Origin: an uncultured Candidatus Nitrosopumilus sp.
Lineage (GTDB): Archaea; Thermoproteota; Nitrososphaeria; Nitrososphaerales; Nitrosopumilaceae
NCBI GenBank assembly: GCA_951812645.1
Contig: CATOSM010000001.1
Location: forward strand, 1-63,559
Length of the DNA stretch: 63,559 bases
Reading direction: 5' to 3'
Positions 17,628-26,374 of the stretch are shown piece after piece; position 1 is the stretch's first letter; every line of letters starts with the position of its first letter. The notes below the pieces were generated by a model. The model saw only the letters and a list, made by a program, of their open reading frames with translations, was not told the DNA's origin and made no database searches. Both the position numbers and the translations under genes were made by a program.

Positions 17628-20439
17628 ATTAAAAGTTCGTGGTGCAAGACATCATAATCTAAAAAATTTGGATGTCGATATTCCAAAAAATAAATTAATC
17701 GTAATTAGTGGATTGTCTGGCTCTGGAAAATCCACTTTAGCTTTTGATACAATTTATGCTGAAGGCCAGAGAAGATATGTGGAATCTCTTTCAGCCTACG
17801 CTCGTCAATTTTTAGAGATGATGGATAAACCTGATGTTGACTCTATTGAAGGTCTCTCTCCTGCAATTTCCATTCAGCAAAAAACTACTAGTAAAAATCC
17901 CCGTTCTACTGTTGGAACTACAACTGAAATATATGATTACATGAGGTTGTTGTTTGCACGAATTGGCATTCCGTATTGCACCAACTGTGGGCGTAAGGTT
18001 TCAACTCAATCAATCGAGAGAATATGTGATTCTGTACTCAAAGATTTTTCAGGCAAAAAAATTCTCGTTCTGGCTCCTGTTGTACAGAGAAAAAAAGGTA
18101 CGTATGAAAAATTATTTGAACAAATCAAGAAGGATGGTTACTCTAGAATACGCCTAAATGCTGAAATTTTGAGCCTGGATGAAGAAATTCCTCCCCTTGA
18201 TAGACAAAAATGGCATAATATAGAAATCATCGTAGATAGAATCACCGCAGAAAAATCCGAGAGGTCTAGGCTTTTTGAGGCTATACAAACTGCGATTAAA
18301 GCATCAAAAGGAGACGTGATGATTGCAACCGAAAAATCTGAAAAAATATTTTCTCAAAACAATGCATGTCCTTATTGTGGACTAACTGTGGGTGAGTTAG
18401 AACCTCGATCATTTTCGTTTAATTCCCCTTTTGGCATGTGTAAAACTTGTAATGGTTTAGGTGTAAAAATGGAATTTGATCCTGATTTAGTCGTACCCGA
18501 TAAAACTAAATCGATTTTGGATGGTGCAATTGTTCCATGGAGTGGAAGATTTTCTGCATTTAGACGACAAGCATTAAGAGCAGTTGGAAAAAAATTCGGT
18601 TTTGATCTAATGACTCCTTTTGATAAAATAAAACCCAGGCATCTTCAAATAATTTTACACGGTACAGATGATTTGATTGATTTTACCTATCGCTCAAAAT
18701 CTGGTGATTCTTCTTGGAAATCTACTAATAGTTTTGAAGGCGTCTTATCTAATTTACAACGTACCTTTATGGAAACTGATTCTGAATCTAAGCGAGAATG
18801 GCTAAAACAATTCATGCGGGATACTCCCTGTAACGCATGCAATGGTCAAAAATTAAAACCTGAATCCCTTGCAGTTAAGATTAACGAAAAAGGGATAATG
18901 GAAGTATGTAACATCTCCATTGATCATTGTTTTGATTTCTTCTCTTCCTTGAAATTAACTTCAAATGAACAGTACATTGCTAGAGATGTTCTAAAAGAAA
19001 TTAAAGAACGTCTGGAATTTTTAATGAATGTTGGATTAAATTATCTCACTTTGAATAGATTAAGCTCAACTCTCTCTGGAGGCGAGTCTCAAAGAATTAG
19101 ATTGGCAACTCAAATCGGCTCTAATTTGACTGGAGTGCTTTATGTTCTTGACGAGCCTACGATTGGATTGCATCAACGAGATAACACTCGACTCATTAAA
19201 ACGCTAAACAAGCTACGAAATCTGGGAAATACAGTCATAGTTGTAGAGCATGACGAAGAAGTTATACGAAATTCAGATTGGATGATTGATTTGGGCCCTG
19301 GTGCTGGTGTTCATGGCGGCAATGTTGTTTTTGAAGGCACAGTAAATCAAATTCTCAAAGATACTCAATCTGTAACTGGTGCATATTTGAAAAATAATTC
19401 TTTGATAAATTTAGATGGTAAAATTCGTAATCGTTCTGGATCTCTGATTGTAAAGAAAGCCTCTGAAAATAATCTAAAAGACATTGACGTTGAAATTCCT
19501 TTGGGGCTTTTTGTTTCTATTACCGGCGTATCTGGTTCTGGAAAATCCACTTTGATAAACGATATTTTATTAAAATCTCTTGAAAATCATTTTTACAAAT
19601 CTACAGTTAGGTCTGGAATGCATAAGACTATTTCCGGTTTAGATAATATTGATAAAGTAATTGCAATTGATCAATCCCCAATTGGTAGGACTCCGCGTTC
19701 AAACCCTGCCACCTACATTGGTGCTTTTACTCCTATTCGCGAACTTTATTCAAACACTGCGTTATCAAAAGAACGTGGATATGCCCCGGGACAATTTTCA
19801 TTTAACGTCCCTGATGGCAGATGTTTCGCATGTGACGGTGATGGTGTAAAACAAATTGAAATGCAATTTTTATCTGATGTTTATGTAAAATGTGATGAAT
19901 GTAAAGGAAAGCGATACAACACTGAAACATTATCTGTGTTGTATAAGGGAAAAAATATTTCTGATATTTTAGATATGACTGTTTATGAGGCATTAGATTT
20001 CTTTGAAAATATTCCTGCAATTCAGCGTAAGCTGCAAACTGTTCACGATGTTGGACTAGGATATGTCAAACTTGGACAATCTTCTACAACTCTTTCCGGC
20101 GGTGAGGCTCAAAGAGTCAAACTTGCATCTGAGTTATCTAAGCGTGGAACTGGAAAAACCCTTTACATCCTAGATGAGCCTACTACGGGATTACATTTTG
20201 CAGATGTGCAAAAATTGCTAGATGTTCTAAACCGGCTTGTCAATCTTGGAAATACTGTGGTGGTAATTGAACACAATATGGATGTGATAAAAAATTCAGA
20301 CTGGTTAATTGATCTTGGACCTGAAGGTGGTGATGAAGGCGGTAAGATTGTTGCTATTGGCACTCCTAAAGATATTGCGAAAGCTCCTGGAAGTTATACT
20401 GGGAAATACCTAAAGAAACTATTAAAAAATGACTTTTGA
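17614..20439 (+). CDS. uvrA: Excinuclease ABC subunit A
   Basis: A 941-residue UvrA, the dimeric ATPase that finds damage and loads UvrB. Two ABC-type nucleotide sites are visible: Walker [11 protein letters not shown] near residue 30 and GVSGSGKST in the second half, with signatures [12 protein letters not shown] and [12 protein letters not shown] and Walker B segments [12 protein letters not shown] and [12 protein letters not shown]. Cys-rich zinc modules occur (CTNCG, CPYCG with [20 protein letters not shown] with CDECKG). ATG 17614 is chosen over TTG 17602 because it begins the conserved [18 protein letters not shown] start. It overlaps uvrB by 14 and uvrC by 11 bases. Confidence 0.97.
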   Translation: MTENKLKVRGARHHNLKNLDVDIPKNKLIVISGLSGSGKSTLAFDTIYAEGQRRYVESLSAYARQFLEMMDKPDVDSIEGLSPAISIQQKTTSKNPRSTVGTTTEIYDYMRLLFARIGIPYCTNCGRKVSTQSIERICDSVLKDFSGKKILVLAPVVQRKKGTYEKLFEQIKKDGYSRIRLNAEILSLDEEIPPLDRQKWHNIEIIVDRITAEKSERSRLFEAIQTAIKASKGDVMIATEKSEKIFSQNNACPYCGLTVGELEPRSFSFNSPFGMCKTCNGLGVKMEFDPDLVVPDKTKSILDGAIVPWSGRFSAFRRQALRAVGKKFGFDLMTPFDKIKPRHLQIILHGTDDLIDFTYRSKSGDSSWKSTNSFEGVLSNLQRTFMETDSESKREWLKQFMRDTPCNACNGQKLKPESLAVKINEKGIMEVCNISIDHCFDFFSSLKLTSNEQYIARDVLKEIKERLEFLMNVGLNYLTLNRLSSTLSGGESQRIRLATQIGSNLTGVLYVLDEPTIGLHQRDNTRLIKTLNKLRNLGNTVIVVEHDEEVIRNSDWMIDLGPGAGVHGGNVVFEGTVNQILKDTQSVTGAYLKNNSLINLDGKIRNRSGSLIVKKASENNLKDIDVEIPLGLFVSITGVSGSGKSTLINDILLKSLENHFYKSTVRSGMHKTISGLDNIDKVIAIDQSPIGRTPRSNPATYIGAFTPIRELYSNTALSKERGYAPGQFSFNVPDGRCFACDGDGVKQIEMQFLSDVYVKCDECKGKRYNTETLSVLYKGKNISDILDMTVYEALDFFENIPAIQRKLQTVHDVGLGYVKLGQSSTTLSGGEAQRVKLASELSKRGTGKTLYILDEPTTGLHFADVQKLLDVLNRLVNLGNTVVVIEHNMDVIKNSDWLIDLGPEGGDEGGKIVAIGTPKDIAKAPGSYTGKYLKKLLKNDF

Positions 20440-22015
20440 TATTTCCAAACTCACAATTCCCACAGATCCTGGAATTTATTTGATGAAAGATTCTGATGCA
20501 AAAATAATTTACATTGGTAAGGCAAAAAATTTGAAAAACAGAATTAGATCTTATTTCAATAAAAATCAAAATTATAAAACACAAAAATTAGTTGAGCACA
20601 TTTCTAATATCGAATTTGTTTTAACTGATAATGAAAGTGAGGCATTTCTTTTAGAATCAAACATGATCAAAAAACATCGCCCTCGATTTAATATTGAATT
20701 AAAAGATCAACAAAGATACACCTATCTTAGAATTTCTGATGAAAAATTTCCTCGATTGCTGGTTGCAAGACGTACCAGGGTTGGAAAATTTTTAGGTAAA
20801 GGAAAAACTTTTGGTCCTTTCACTCAAGGAAGTTCAAAACTGTTGACTATCGGTACGCTGAGAAAAGCATTTCAAATTCGAATTTGTAAAACACTTCCAA
20901 AAAAAGTCTGTTTGGAGTATCATTTGGGAAATTGTGAGGGTCCATGTGAATTTAAAGATGCTCAAGATGGATATCCTAAACATGTTTCTGCATTACAGGA
21001 TGTCTTAAAAGGAAAAAATCACGCTAAAGTTTTTACAGAAAAACTAGAGGAAGAGATGCAGCAAGCAGCAAAATCCCAGCAATTTGAGCGTGCAAAAGAT
21101 ATTCGCGACACTTTGATTAGGCTAGGAAGCTTGCAGACTAAACAAAAAATGGAGTATGTTGAAAACTCTGATGAGGAATATTTTGGAATAGGCGTTCAGG
21201 AACAATCTGCATCTGTCATGAATTTTAGAATGATTAATGGCGTGATTAGGGATAGTGATAAATTCTTTTTTGATTTGGTCGGGGATAATTCTTTTTCAAA
21301 TTTTTTGTATCAGTACTATTCTACTCATAAAATTCCTAAATTTATTTTTGTTAGCGAATTACCTGAAAATCATAAATTGTTAGAATCGTTATTTTCTGAA
21401 CAATCTGGTTTTAACGTACAAATTCTATCTCCTTCGAAAGGTAAGAAAAAGGATATCATCAACCTGATTTTAAAAAATATTAACTTAATTCATTCCAAAG
21501 GTGGAGATCCTGGGTTGGTAGAACTAAAGGAAATTCTCAATCTCCCCACTATTCCAAATACGATTGAATGTTTTGATATTTCTAATCATGGTGTAGATTT
21601 TGCTGTAGGCTCAATGGCTAGATTTGTTGGTGGCGTTCCAAGCAAGCCCGGTTATCGAAAATTTAAAATCAAAACTGTTTCTGGACGAGATGATTTTGCA
21701 ATGATCAACGAAATAATCAAAAGACGTTACTATGGACTATTAGAAGAAAATTCTGAACTACCTGATTTGATTGTAATTGATGGTGGTAAAGGACAACTTG
21801 GTTCTGCAGTTGATGCATTGGAATCGCTTGGTTTGGATTTGCCTTGTATCTCTTTAGCAAAAGAAAATGAAGAAATTTACACTCCAAAAAGCAAAAAACC
21901 TATTGTTATTCCAAAATATAATTCATCTTTGAAAATTTTACAACACGCTAGAGATGAAACTCATAGATTTGGTGTAGCATATAATCGAACAATAAGAAAA
22001 AATCAAATAAAATAA
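20429..22015 (+). CDS. uvrC: Excinuclease ABC subunit C (short form)
   Basis: A 528-residue UvrC, the dual-incision nuclease. Domain order: GIY-YIG nuclease (GIYLMKDSDAKIIYIGKAKN, residues 11-30), a Cys-bearing middle segment (CKTLPKKVCLEYHLGNCEGPC), the UVR motif QQFERAKDIRDTLIRL near 215, then the RNase H-like 5' nuclease with ECFDISNHG near 379 and LIVIDGGKGQL near 450. The protein stops at RTIRKNQIK soon after the H-containing segment THRFGVAYNR, so the usual C-terminal double helix-hairpin-helix domain is absent. This may be normal for this lineage. It begins 11 bases before the uvrA stop and ends close to the convergent cupredoxin gene. Confidence 0.95.
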   Translation: MTFDISKLTIPTDPGIYLMKDSDAKIIYIGKAKNLKNRIRSYFNKNQNYKTQKLVEHISNIEFVLTDNESEAFLLESNMIKKHRPRFNIELKDQQRYTYLRISDEKFPRLLVARRTRVGKFLGKGKTFGPFTQGSSKLLTIGTLRKAFQIRICKTLPKKVCLEYHLGNCEGPCEFKDAQDGYPKHVSALQDVLKGKNHAKVFTEKLEEEMQQAAKSQQFERAKDIRDTLIRLGSLQTKQKMEYVENSDEEYFGIGVQEQSASVMNFRMINGVIRDSDKFFFDLVGDNSFSNFLYQYYSTHKIPKFIFVSELPENHKLLESLFSEQSGFNVQILSPSKGKKKDIINLILKNINLIHSKGGDPGLVELKEILNLPTIPNTIECFDISNHGVDFAVGSMARFVGGVPSKPGYRKFKIKTVSGRDDFAMINEIIKRRYYGLLEENSELPDLIVIDGGKGQLGSAVDALESLGLDLPCISLAKENEEIYTPKSKKPIVIPKYNSSLKILQHARDETHRFGVAYNRTIRKNQIK

Positions 22016-22035
22016 GAAAAAAGGAAAAATTTTGG

Positions 22036-22674
22036 TTAGTTCACTGTAACACTGCCGACCATCCAAGGGTGTACCATACAGAAGTAATCGTAGTTGCCTG
22101 AATCGTTGAAGGTAAATGCATAGACTGCATCTGCCATGACTAGACTACTATCAAATACGCCGGATGGACCATCAGCTGGACTACCGCCAGTAACTGTATG
22201 TGCCGCTGTGTCGACATTAACCCATTCTACTGTGTCACCTGCATTGATTGTGATATCCTGCGGTGTGTAGCATGCATTGTCCTCTTCACATCCTGGAACT
22301 GAAGTTCCTGCTGGCATATCAACAACATGTGTTGTTGGACCCGCTGGTTCTTCGACCATCGGTTCTTCCATCATCATGGTTTCTTCTTCACGAGTTTCTT
22401 CTTCACGAGTTTCTTCCATGGCGACTTCTTCAAGTTCTACAGTTTCTTCTTTCTCCATCATTGCATCTCCAGACTTTACTTTTTCAGAAATGTCTGCAAA
22501 TGTATCTGCTTGTGGTTCTGGCTCTGAGGCTTCTTCTGAAACCATTGGAGCAGAAGCTACCTGAGCAGAGGTGGACGGAGAATTGTCAATAGAACCCCCT
22601 ACAGCTGCAATACCTACACCTACTAGTGTGATTGCAATTGAGAATACTATTGCTGCTTTGTCTATACCTGCCAT
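22036..22674 (-). CDS. Membrane-anchored blue copper (plastocyanin-like) protein
   Basis: A 212-residue cupredoxin. Residues 6-28 form a hydrophobic signal-anchor (AAIVFSIAITLVGVGIAAVGG). A low-complexity acidic linker follows (about residues 30-115) with direct repeats of TREEE near residues 88-99 and Met/Glu runs. The last 100 residues are a type-1 copper domain: ITINAGDTVEWVNVDTAAHTVTGG gives the first His, and YFCMVHPWMVG gives Cys, His and Met. Ammonia-oxidising archaea use many such small copper proteins as extracellular electron carriers in place of cytochrome c. Location: anchored outside the membrane. Function inferred from the family. Confidence 0.92.
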   Translation of the reverse strand: MAGIDKAAIVFSIAITLVGVGIAAVGGSIDNSPSTSAQVASAPMVSEEASEPEPQADTFADISEKVKSGDAMMEKEETVELEEVAMEETREEETREEETMMMEEPMVEEPAGPTTHVVDMPAGTSVPGCEEDNACYTPQDITINAGDTVEWVNVDTAAHTVTGGSPADGPSGVFDSSLVMADAVYAFTFNDSGNYDYFCMVHPWMVGSVTVN

Positions 22675-22905
22675 AATTGATCCATGGCCTGTAATATGCT
22701 AAATAAATCTAATCGTTCCAAACGTTAGCCTAAAATTTTCATTAGCCCTTATTCTTGAAATATTTTCAAAATAATTTCATATCTTTTGAAAATTTCACAT
22801 GATCGCTCTATTTCAGGATGATGCATTGTCAATGAATTTGAACAATTGTTTTTTATCATCATACTTGGTAGATTTACAAACTGCAAATGAGCTCTCACCA
22901 AGCAA

Positions 22906-23316
22906 CTAATCGTCTTTGGTCTCAAGCTCTCTTGCATCTAGTATTTTATCTGCTAAATTGTTTTTTGACTCAATTCTTTCATATTGAATTTTTAATTTTC
23001 TTTGTGCAATTAGTTGATTTATAAATTTGATTCTGTTCTTGACAAATTCATCTTTTATGATCATGCTAGTGGTTAATTGTTTGTACATCACTTCATCGTC
23101 TAATTTGATTCTTACACTCCCCTCGTTTTTTATTTTGAATGCCCCTATGCCCCAAAATAATCCGATATGTAATGCAACATATTTTGATTGCAGATTTGAA
23201 ATCTTATCTTTGTAGATATCTGCATGTTCTCTATTTTGTTTGGAAATTGAATTATCTGTTTGAATTATCCATGAGACACGTTTTGTATTACCGTCTAGAT
23301 AGAAAACATGGTCCAA
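22906..23316 (-). CDS. 136-residue unknown protein
   Basis: No family is recognised. The N-terminal half looks beta-rich (MDHVFYLDGNTKRVSWIIQT, then YVALHIGLFWGIGAFKI), and the C-terminal half is a long charged helix (FVKNRIKFINQLIAQRKLKIQYERI). It might be a small binding protein. ATG 23316 faces the divergent small gene at 23393 with an A/T-rich region between them. The stretch 22675-22905 downstream of it holds no convincing gene; a 62-codon frame there has no support. Confidence 0.6.
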   Translation of the reverse strand: MDHVFYLDGNTKRVSWIIQTDNSISKQNREHADIYKDKISNLQSKYVALHIGLFWGIGAFKIKNEGSVRIKLDDEVMYKQLTTSMIIKDEFVKNRIKFINQLIAQRKLKIQYERIESKNNLADKILDARELETKDD

Positions 23317-23392
23317 TTGTCAACCAAAAAGGGGTCTTTTGTTAATATATTTTGAATTCCTTGCTTATGATCATAGATTGAAAGGTGTACAT

Positions 23393-23599
23393 ATGCTTGA
23401 ATCTCACGCCTTTTTCTCAAAAATGGTGGATGAGTTAGTGGAATTTTCAGAATATGATCCGGAATTGGCAGATGGCATAAAGTGGCTTGATGATCAGGCT
23501 CAGCAAAAAGGTATCACGTTTTATGATATGGTTTTTGAAGTTTTGTACAAACATGATGTAAACTCAAAAGCCAAAGATTGGCTTAGTACACGAAATTAA
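23393..23599 (+). CDS. Small G-x-x-FYD-motif protein
   Basis: A 68-residue acidic protein beginning MLESHAFFSKMVDELVEFSE and containing QQKGITFYDMVFEVLYKHD near its C-terminal half. The motif Q-x-x-G-(I/L)-(T/S)-FYD recurs in the gene at 26136, marking a small paralogous family. The frame is open from 23339, but ATG 23393 follows a TATA-like element near 23360 better. It lies next to citrate synthase (convergent, two bases apart). Function unknown. Confidence 0.6.
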   Translation: MLESHAFFSKMVDELVEFSEYDPELADGIKWLDDQAQQKGITFYDMVFEVLYKHDVNSKAKDWLSTRN

Positions 23600-23600
23600 T

Positions 23601-24764
23601 CTATTTTCTCAAATCTAGTGTTTTGTATTCGCAACCTTCAGGTCCGCAATATTTTCCAACATATACTGCTTTAGGTCTATACAATGCAGGCTTTGGTGCA
23701 GCTTCTGCAAATTTTTCCTCTATGATATGTGCAGCCCAACCTGCAACTCTTGAAATTGCAAAAATTGGCGTGTTAAGATCTACTGGAATTTTTAACATGT
23801 AGTATATTGATGCACTGTACAAATCTACATTTGGATAAATGTCTCGCTCTTTTTGAGATTTCATTTCTGATATTGTTGTGGTTTCAACTTTTTCTGTCAT
23901 TGCAAACCATGGTTCTTTGGTTTTTTCTGCAAGTTTTCCTGATAATTCTTTTAGTACTTGAGCTCTAGGATCATATGTTCTATAAACTGCATGACCCATT
24001 CCCATAATTCTGTCTCCTGCCTTCATTCTTTCTTTAATCCATCCTTCCACTTTGTTGATCTCTCCAATTTCTAGCAACATCTTCATTACTTCGGTGTTTG
24101 CCCCTCCATGTAGTTCTCCACTTAATGCTCCAATCGCTGCACTTGCAGCAGAATACATGTGAGCTCTTGTTGATGCAACTTGCCTAGCTGTAAAGGTTGA
24201 TGCATTAAACGTATGATCTGCGTGAAGAATTAAACAAACATCAAAGATCTTTTCAACTTCTGGATCTGGTTTCTCTCCTGACATCATGTATAGAAAATTT
24301 GCTGCGTGACTTAGTGATGAATCTGGATCTATAATGTCTAGACCGTTTCTAATTCTTTGCCAACTCGCAATGATTGTAGGCACTTTAGCAATCAGGTTTA
24401 TTGCCTTTTCATAACTGGCATCTTTATTTGAAAATTCCTCATCATAATACCCTGCCAATGCTGACACAAAGGCTTGAAGCATATCCATTGGATCTGCATC
24501 TTTTCTCCAGTTTCCCATGTTTTTTTGCATCTGTTTTGGAATGTATCTTGCATCTACTAGTTTTGCATTAAACTCGTCTAATTCCTGTTTATTTGGCAAT
24601 TGATCATATAGTAACAGATAAGCTGTTTCCTCAAATGTTGAGTTTTTTGTAAGATCTAAAATGTCAAATCCACGATAGATGAGCTTGCCTTTTTCCCCAT
24701 CTATGTTTGAAATCTTGGTATCCGCTACTTCGATTCCTCGTAGACCGATATTTTTTGTCTCCAT
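23601..24764 (-). CDS. gltA: Citrate synthase
   Basis: A 387-residue citrate synthase condensing acetyl-CoA with oxaloacetate. The three active-site regions are visible: LILHADHTFNASTFTARQVAST near 190-210, GMGHAVYRTYDPRAQVL near 257-273, and the later NVDLYSASIYYML near 313-325 with the catalytic Asp. The short type I-like size and N-terminus GLRGIEVADTKIS are usual for archaeal and Gram-positive enzymes. It may supply citrate and 2-oxoglutarate for biosynthesis. The C-terminus has CGPEGCEYK, two Cys that could bind metal or form a disulfide. Confidence 0.95.
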   Translation of the reverse strand: METKNIGLRGIEVADTKISNIDGEKGKLIYRGFDILDLTKNSTFEETAYLLLYDQLPNKQELDEFNAKLVDARYIPKQMQKNMGNWRKDADPMDMLQAFVSALAGYYDEEFSNKDASYEKAINLIAKVPTIIASWQRIRNGLDIIDPDSSLSHAANFLYMMSGEKPDPEVEKIFDVCLILHADHTFNASTFTARQVASTRAHMYSAASAAIGALSGELHGGANTEVMKMLLEIGEINKVEGWIKERMKAGDRIMGMGHAVYRTYDPRAQVLKELSGKLAEKTKEPWFAMTEKVETTTISEMKSQKERDIYPNVDLYSASIYYMLKIPVDLNTPIFAISRVAGWAAHIIEEKFAEAAPKPALYRPKAVYVGKYCGPEGCEYKTLDLRK

Positions 24765-24918
24765 GTTGAGCCTACATGGAAATCTTCTATTATATTTTGG
24801 CCAAAATCGTGTCTATGAAGTTTAGTAATTAGCCTAGGTTCGAATACATTATTTAAGCAAAATAATCCATAACTTTATTTTAAAAAATACGACTATTTTT
24901 GATCCAAGTGCTAAAATG

Positions 24919-25974
24919 CTATTTTACAAGTATACACAAAATAATCAAGTGTGAAATGTTTATAGATAACCTAAATGTATGATCTCCACTCCCGTCGCCC
25001 AATTTTAGAAGCCATGTTGGTTTTGTACTACTGAGTTTCACTGATAATTTTACATCTCCAAAATAATTGTGATGAGACAACATATCTTCGGCAAATTGTA
25101 ATGTCTGCATTAATTTCACTGCAAATATTCGATATTGAATACCGCATGCTGATGTCGGTCCTTGCCGTTGGTTAATGTCACTTTCATATCCCATGTCTGT
25201 TACATGTTGAATACATCCATTTCTATGTAAATAAATTGAAGTCTTTTCATCATTAAACAAAATTCCAAATCTATTTGGTTTTGGATATGAACGAAGATAT
25301 CCACGTTGTGGAGCATAAACAAGCCCTGAAGGTACGTAATCAGCTGTATTTGAATTTAACATTTCATGTGTTTTTTCATTTGTTACATCAATTAATTGCC
25401 TGTCTAATCTGGTTGGGATTATGGTAATTTCTAATTGTAATATTTCTTTAAATTTGAATTCAGAAGATGGTTTTTCAAGATACTCTTTCACTTCGTGGGC
25501 TGTGTCAAAACGATTTCTATACATATTAGAAATTTCATTTTCTTGCATTGGGACTGATTCAAATTGAAATCTTTTGAAATATTTTTGTTTTTTATCATTA
25601 AAATGTGGTTTATGTGCACTATCTGGTACATGCAGTACTAAAAACTGATTCCCGTTTTCATGATCAATAACATGTTGCCTGATTTGCATGCGTGGGAAAA
25701 TATTTGATAAAATAACCTGTTCAATTTTTTCTTTACTGATTTGTTTTGGGTCTATTCCTTGGATTTCGATAGGATGTCCGCCCTCTCCTGATTCTTTAAT
25801 TCCAAAAACAATATGTCCCCCACTAGTATTTGCAAATGCACTGACATGTTTTATTAATTCATCATCAGATATCATCTCAATTTTATAATCTAAAATTCCA
25901 CTTTCTGGTATCTTTGAATCCATCAAAGATTTGATATCTTTAAAATTCAATTCAGCAATTGTTTTAGTGATCAT
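24919..25974 (-). CDS. AlbA_2 / Schlafen-type putative DNA-binding protein
   Basis: A 351-residue protein whose N-terminal 130 residues match the AlbA_2 (formerly AAA_4, Schlafen-like) domain: ESGILDYKIEMISDDELIKHV followed by SAFANTSGGHIVFGIKE near residues 45-61. The middle (RFDTAHEVKEYLEKPS) is a linker, and the C-terminal 180 residues (LDRQLIDVTNEKTHEML onward) match no family I recognise. AlbA_2 domains occur in transcription regulators and in some defence and ATPase-linked proteins. The gene is alone, with A/T-rich flanks (24765-24918 and 25975-26135) that hold no gene. Role open: regulator or defence. Confidence 0.75.
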   Translation of the reverse strand: MITKTIAELNFKDIKSLMDSKIPESGILDYKIEMISDDELIKHVSAFANTSGGHIVFGIKESGEGGHPIEIQGIDPKQISKEKIEQVILSNIFPRMQIRQHVIDHENGNQFLVLHVPDSAHKPHFNDKKQKYFKRFQFESVPMQENEISNMYRNRFDTAHEVKEYLEKPSSEFKFKEILQLEITIIPTRLDRQLIDVTNEKTHEMLNSNTADYVPSGLVYAPQRGYLRSYPKPNRFGILFNDEKTSIYLHRNGCIQHVTDMGYESDINQRQGPTSACGIQYRIFAVKLMQTLQFAEDMLSHHNYFGDVKLSVKLSSTKPTWLLKLGDGSGDHTFRLSINISHLIILCILVK

Positions 25975-26135
25975 AATTTGCTCGTTTTCCTTTCGAGTGT
26001 TGTTTACGGAGTGATTTATTATTATTTTTGAGCCTATCTCATGAAGTTATCTATTACTTTGCTTAGGAAAAGTGAATGCATTAGTCTAATATGGCAACTT
26101 TTGGTCATAAATGAGAATTTTTAATCAAAAATTAA

Positions 26136-26327
26136 ATGACTCCTAAAGAACGTGAACATTTGAAAAAGCTAGATGACTTAGTGTTAAACGCATCATCTGA
26201 GGAACTAAAAAAAATCCAAGAGATGGACAATCAAACTCAAATGGATGGATTGTCCTTTTATGATGTGTATGTTGATTCTACTTCACTAGTGAATCAAAGC
26301 GTTAAGAAGCCTTTTAGAAAATCTTAA
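26136..26327 (+). CDS. Small G-x-x-FYD-motif protein
   Basis: A 63-residue charged helical protein starting MTPKEREHLKKLDDLVLNAS, with the motif QTQMDGLSFYDVYVDS in the middle that matches QQKGITFYDMV of the gene at 23393. The C-terminus is basic (KKPFRKS). A perfect 7-base inverted repeat (AATTTTT/AAAAATT, 26116-26133) sits directly before its ATG and may be a control element. The two genes, about 2.5 kb apart, appear to be small paralogues of unknown role. Confidence 0.6.
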   Translation: MTPKEREHLKKLDDLVLNASSEELKKIQEMDNQTQMDGLSFYDVYVDSTSLVNQSVKKPFRKS

Positions 26328-26341
26328 TTTTACATTCTTCA

Positions 26342-26348
26342 TTTAAAT
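26342..26348 (+). promoter_or_regulatory. TATA box of the DHH phosphoesterase gene
   Basis: TTTAAAT is about 29 bases before TTG 26375, which argues for TTG 26375 rather than GTG 26357 as the true start of the next gene. Confidence 0.4.
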
Positions 26349-26374
26349 GAGGGTTTGTGATTTTTGAATCCATA

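Noticed and set aside
22277..22592. Plus-strand frames opposite the cupredoxin linker
   Set aside because: They are Ser-rich low-complexity antisense readings of the Glu-rich repeats.
22749..22937. 62-codon minus-strand frame
   Set aside because: It overlaps the start region of nothing recognisable, shows no motif, and has no clear promoter; kept out as unsupported.
24833..24850. tRNA-like GGTTCGAAT segment
   Set aside because: It resembles a T-loop, but no matching T-stem, acceptor stem or anticodon arm can be built around it.
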